A stretch of DNA of 64,000 bases from a virus. Under the pieces are notes generated by a model that made no database searches, had not been told where the DNA came from, and worked only from the letters and a program-made list of their open reading frames with translations. Shown one piece after another: positions 61,330-64,000 of this stretch; the first letter of the stretch is position 1; every line of letters begins with the position of its first letter. The stretch is from the IMG/VR virus record IMGVR_UViG_3300021963_000021, positions 235,944 to 299,943 of that record; one strand, written 5' to 3'. The position numbers and the translations under genes were made by a program.

Positions 61330-61350
61330 AAAAAGCCCACCGAAGTGGGC
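61330..61350 (-). terminator. rho-independent terminator of the pqqA-like gene
   Basis: GCCCAC-TTCG-GTGGGC followed by TTTTTC on the minus strand, a UUCG-capped stem with T-run, 20 nt after the pqqA stop. Confidence 0.92.
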
Positions 61351-61369
61351 TCTTGTATGATAAGAACAA

Positions 61370-61441
61370 TTATCTGTTCATTACATACATGGTTACTTCA
61401 AATCCGTAACGCATTTCAACTGCTTCTGGTTTTGTCCACAT
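61370..61441 (-). CDS. pqqA: PqqA-like peptide (PQQ precursor)
   Basis: 23 aa, ATG 61441, AGGAG 6 nt upstream. It begins MWTKP, has R11, then GFEVTMY at 13-19 and ends NR, matching bacterial PqqA along its length. The crosslinked pair is present: Glu15 and Tyr19 (E-x3-Y), joined by PqqE during pyrroloquinoline quinone synthesis. It has its own leader and terminator, so it is an independent transcript. No pqqB, C, D or E is seen in the window; none of the nine radical SAM proteins looks like PqqE. Host enzymes would be needed, or the peptide acts as decoy. Confidence 0.9.
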   Translation of the reverse strand: MWTKPEAVEMRYGFEVTMYVMNR

Positions 61442-61567
61442 AGTCGTTCTCCTTTGTTCAACAAATTTAAAAACATACTGTCTGTGTAACTGTATGTATC
61501 TATATTGTATAGGAAAAAACGTCTATTTCACATACAGAAGATCATTAAAAGATACTAGCTAGGCTCT

Positions 61568-62131
61568 TTAGAATCTAACCAAGTATCCGACGTTGGCGCC
61601 TGTGTAATCTGAATCACCACGTGCTCTGTCGATTCCAAAAATCACTGCCTGTGTCTTAGACACAGAGTATTCGGCACCTAGCTTCCATGTACGTGTTAGG
61701 TCAGCATTAGCAGTTGGGTCAAAGGCATCGCGGAAACGATAACCAACCTTGACAGCTAGTGCTGGACTCACAGCGTACTTAACGCCAGGCTCGACTGAGT
61801 AGTATGCGAACTTGTCGCCAGGAATAAACTTTTCACCAGCAGCCACACGAGCATAAGCAGTGATTCCATAGTTGAAATCAACACTAGGTGTTAGGCCAAG
61901 TTCCAAACGAGTTTGGTTGGCGCCATTGCCGTCTGTGAAAAGCGATTCACTGAACACGTCTGCCTTTAAACCTTTGACAACATCTGTGCCAAAGTTTACT
62001 TGATAGCCCTGACGATTGGCTGCGCCACCGACAGGATCTTCAAAACGGTAAGACATGCTAGCAAAGCTGTCTGCGAAAGCAGGAGCAGCAGATACTAGAG
62101 CGAACAAAGTTGCGATCAAAATTTTCTTCAT
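61568..62131 (-). CDS. small outer membrane beta-barrel protein
   Basis: 187 aa with a signal peptide (to about 20, AFAD). Alternating strand pattern throughout and C-terminal GYLVRF with terminal Phe, consistent with an 8- to 10-stranded barrel (OmpW/OmpX-like). Likely delivered to the host outer membrane. Perhaps superinfection exclusion or permeability control. Confidence 0.78.
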   Translation of the reverse strand: MKKILIATLFALVSAAPAFADSFASMSYRFEDPVGGAANRQGYQVNFGTDVVKGLKADVFSESLFTDGNGANQTRLELGLTPSVDFNYGITAYARVAAGEKFIPGDKFAYYSVEPGVKYAVSPALAVKVGYRFRDAFDPTANADLTRTWKLGAEYSVSKTQAVIFGIDRARGDSDYTGANVGYLVRF

Positions 62132-62186
62132 AATATTTCCTTTTGTGTGTGTTTAGTCTCTAGAATAAAGACCAACACAATATATA

Positions 62187-62546
62187 TTAAGCCTGTCGAG
62201 TTAGATAGCTAATTCTGACATTATCTGCGCCAAAATATTCCATAACGCTGGCTTCACAGACTTCTATGGCAAATTCCTTACAACTAAAGATATCGATGTA
62301 AGCATGTCCAAAACTAGGAACGAAATGCCCAGTGATACTGGAAGTCTCGATTAACTGTACCAAACTGTAGCCTGCCTTGGCAGGATCATGTTCGGCAAAA
62401 TATTCGATAATGGGCTCACCGTAGGCCTTCATATCGATACGGCTAACCAATCTCTTAACAAAGGCTTCGATGTTTTCTCGATCGTTGATAAGATCGACAT
62501 CGCAACCTGAACAGTCTAACATCAAATGATAACCCCAATATGCCAT
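62187..62546 (-). CDS. speD: S-adenosylmethionine decarboxylase proenzyme
   Basis: 119 aa. LIETSSITGHFVPSFGHAYI spans the autocatalytic pyruvoyl-forming site, and DIFSCKEF follows, as in marine phage SpeD. Produces decarboxylated SAM for polyamines. It follows the tmRNA by about 20 nt with AGGAGAAAG, so it may share its transcript. Confidence 0.87.
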   Translation of the reverse strand: MAYWGYHLMLDCSGCDVDLINDRENIEAFVKRLVSRIDMKAYGEPIIEYFAEHDPAKAGYSLVQLIETSSITGHFVPSFGHAYIDIFSCKEFAIEVCEASVMEYFGADNVRISYLTRQA

Positions 62547-62565
62547 TTCTTTCTCCTTTTGGCAA

Positions 62566-62870
62566 ATGGAACAGGCTACCGAAGTAGCCTGTTCTGGAAG
62601 TTTCTGTTGCTAGGTATTCCTACCCCAGGCAGGGTTTAAGCTGCCAATGCGTAAACGTTGTCGTTTGCGTTTAGTTTGTTTGCTTGATTTAGGGTCATCG
62701 CCTACCCTGCTGTCCACTTTGATACTCAATACCCTGTCGAACCTAATTCAGGCCCATCAAAAGCACTTCTCGATTTACATTCCCCCGAATACATCATTTC
62801 TGGTTCGGCTAATACGCAAATGCTTTTGGTGGACCTGGCCGGTACTGCCCCGGCGTCCAGAACACCTTTT
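62566..62870 (-). ncRNA. ssrA: permuted two-piece tmRNA
   Basis: On the minus strand the acceptor piece comes first: GCCGG-loop-CCGGC T-arm, CAGGTCC, A73, CCA (62827-62829). After a short spacer, the coding piece begins GGGCCTG (62749-62755), which pairs with CAGGTCC, followed by GAATTAGGTTCGACAGG as in tmRNA 5' ends. The tag frame (62636-62668) encodes ANDNVYALAA then TAA. A UUCG-capped 11-bp hairpin (62570s-62590s) ends it. This order (acceptor before tag) is that of two-piece tmRNAs. It rescues stalled ribosomes. The outer ends are approximate. Confidence 0.9.
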
Positions 62871-62896
62871 TCATTGCTTCACACAGCAATAATACT

Positions 62897-62925
62897 ATTT
62901 AACAGTCTTTGTTGACAGTTGTCAA
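62897..62925 (-). promoter_or_regulatory. sigma-70 promoter of the tmRNA
   Basis: TTGACA (62920-62925), 17-nt spacer, TTAAAT (62897-62902). The -35 is inside a short TTGACAACTGTCAA dyad. Confidence 0.78.
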
Positions 62926-62927
62926 CC

Positions 62928-63554
62928 TTAAATTTTGAGTTCACTATTTCCGCCTGGCCCAATTATGCCTCTTGGAAATACATTGAAAGCCAAACTGTAA
63001 CGATTCTCTTTGGAAAGATTTTCTAAAACACTGTGATTTAACAGAGATGGAAATAACAATAATGTATTGTTTTCGGGAGATATGCCCATGTCCGAATTGT
63101 ACTCTGTGTCTTTGCCGTTGTCAATACAAAAAGTATCACGCCAGAGATTGGTATGTCCTCTTTCTCTATGGAAACAGATAGCACCCGAATTGGCAGGAAC
63201 TTTTGGGTACCAAACTCCACTGATCATGCTGTTGCTGTGCCAGTGCATGTCATGTTTGCCGCCAGTCATTGCTAGATTTAACCAACTGGTCGTAATTTCC
63301 CAGCGTTGGTCACGTGTGGCACCTATTACTTCGTGTACGAAATAGTCTATGTGTTTCTGTATCTGAGACTTGAGTCCTTTCAATTGAGAAGCGTCAAGCA
63401 GAGTTCGTTTCGGTGATTCGAGGTGCGTATAACTCGTTTCGTCAAAGTTACTGACTTCGAGATTCATGAGGTACTCAAATGCTATAGGATCTATGCTGTC
63501 TGTCTTGGTCTGATAGACAGGTATAGGCCAAAGATTGTGTACCTTATAGTTCAT
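62928..63554 (-). CDS. 2OG/Fe(II) oxygenase, TIGR02466-like
   Basis: 208 aa. WLNLAMTGGKHDMHWHSNSM contains the metal-binding region; YPKVPANSGAICFH, and LLLFPSLLNHSV with the distal His, then RYSLAFN with the cosubstrate Arg complete it. Widely found in marine T4-like phages. Substrate unknown. It overlaps the DUF454 gene by 4 nt. Confidence 0.85.
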   Translation of the reverse strand: MNYKVHNLWPIPVYQTKTDSIDPIAFEYLMNLEVSNFDETSYTHLESPKRTLLDASQLKGLKSQIQKHIDYFVHEVIGATRDQRWEITTSWLNLAMTGGKHDMHWHSNSMISGVWYPKVPANSGAICFHRERGHTNLWRDTFCIDNGKDTEYNSDMGISPENNTLLLFPSLLNHSVLENLSKENRYSLAFNVFPRGIIGPGGNSELKI

Positions 63555-63961
63555 TTCAACCAGCCTACTTTTTCTCCACTGTCGAGTCTGCGTTGGTGTT
63601 CTTCAACGCTCCCAGGAAAACGCCAAGCCCAAACGGCAACAAGGGCCATAAAGCCAGCAGTACTGATAATTCCAATTGGTTTTACTCCTGTGAAAAACAT
63701 AATGATCAAACTAGTCGACATCATGAATAACATAAAAAATTTCATCTTAGTTGGAAATACTCTACGCTCATTCCAGTTAGTAAGGAATGGTCCGAACAGT
63801 TTGTGATTGTAGATCCATCTGTGCATGCGTTCGCTACCTTTGCTAAAGCAGTATGCGGCAAACACCACAAAAGGACTATAGGGTATTCCTGGAGTGATAA
63901 CTCCAATATAGGCCATGCCCAGAGACAAGAAACCTAATGTTGTCCATAATAATTTTTTCAT
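63551..63961 (-). CDS. DUF454 (YbaN-like) membrane protein
   Basis: 136 aa. GVITPGIPYSPFVVFAAYCF and SKGSERMHRWIYNHKLFGPF are DUF454 signatures; hydrophobic segments at about 5-35, 75-92 and 96-112. Function unknown. RBS AGGTGG. Its promoter lies off the right edge or in 63962-64000, where I see nothing definite. Confidence 0.85.
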   Translation of the reverse strand: MKKLLWTTLGFLSLGMAYIGVITPGIPYSPFVVFAAYCFSKGSERMHRWIYNHKLFGPFLTNWNERRVFPTKMKFFMLFMMSTSLIIMFFTGVKPIGIISTAGFMALVAVWAWRFPGSVEEHQRRLDSGEKVGWLK

Positions 63962-64000
63962 TATCCACCTATAATAATATCTGTGTTGCCCGATATTACA

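Noticed and set aside
62570-62597. UUCG hairpin as a terminator before speD
   Set aside because: No T-run follows on the minus strand; better read as the 3' helix of the tmRNA coding piece.
62871-62927. Glutamine riboswitch upstream of the tmRNA, as I recall reported in a methylophage
   Set aside because: The short leader between promoter and acceptor piece lacks the CGUUC and GGAAGUAGG-type conserved segments.

Overview
The window looks like the accessory arm of a large, AT-rich marine T4-like myovirus genome. Evidence: genes are packed with ATGA, TAATG and longer overlaps; there is a block of about 15 tRNA genes, all on the minus strand; T4-type late promoter cores (TATAAATA-like) recur; and many genes are typical of marine myophages (bS21, SpeD, a MazG-like protein, heme oxygenase, TIGR02466-type 2OG oxygenase, CsgG/CsgF). 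No capsid, tail, terminase or replication gene was recognised, so this is cargo rather than the core genome. The host is probably a streamlined Gram-negative heterotroph. A PqqA-like peptide and a two-piece (permuted) tmRNA hint at a PQQ-using, possibly methylotrophic proteobacterium, but the host is inference.

Layout. (1) 1-1912: tRNA array with an unexplained structured RNA (141-279), then a structured spacer (1913-2160), a terminator, a 45-codon ORF and two tandem consensus sigma-70 promoters (to 2516). (2) 2546-28678: a 26-kb biosynthetic island with nine radical SAM proteins, about nine 2-oxoglutarate/Fe(II) oxygenase-like proteins, an amidinotransferase, a PLP enzyme, two short-chain dehydrogenases, a sugar epimerase, a QueC-like PP-loop enzyme and glycosyltransferase- and kinase-like proteins. 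It probably builds or decorates a glycan, peptide or virion protein. (3) 28641-30566: translation/proteolysis genes (IF-1, ClpP) and a UDP-sugar dehydrogenase. (4) 30563-38906: small phage genes, including a tandem family of small related proteins and a metallophosphoesterase. (5) 39004-44495: a plus-strand block of small membrane proteins, a structured leader, an amidotransferase-like protein, a fatty acid desaturase and an SGNH-like protein, split by a minus-strand CHASE2-adenylate cyclase. (6) 44492-49909: a curli-type secretion operon (CsgF, CsgG, curlin repeat protein, FecR-like protein, autotransporter-like outer membrane protein). (7) 51066-55320: heme oxygenase plus a ferredoxin-dependent bilin reductase, then ClpS, Hsp20 and full-length DnaK. 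(8) 55405-60565: MazG-like protein, exonuclease, S21, a large membrane protein with a dnaX-type slippery site, lipoproteins and an SleB-type lysin. (9) 60600-64000: structured RNA, the pqqA-like gene, a small outer membrane barrel, permuted tmRNA, SpeD, a 2OG oxygenase and a DUF454 protein.

Functional picture. The phage appears to bring its own translation-support kit (tRNAs, tmRNA, IF-1, S21), a proteostasis kit (DnaK, Hsp20, ClpS, ClpP), cell-surface remodelling (curli, outer membrane proteins, lipoproteins, UGD/epimerase), signalling (adenylate cyclase), polyamine and tetrapyrrole metabolism, and the radical SAM/2OG island. Promoters fall into two classes: perfect or near-perfect sigma-70 promoters, all with 17-bp spacers, and late-type TATAAATA elements that often sit only 4-6 nt before the start codon, predicting leaderless late transcripts.
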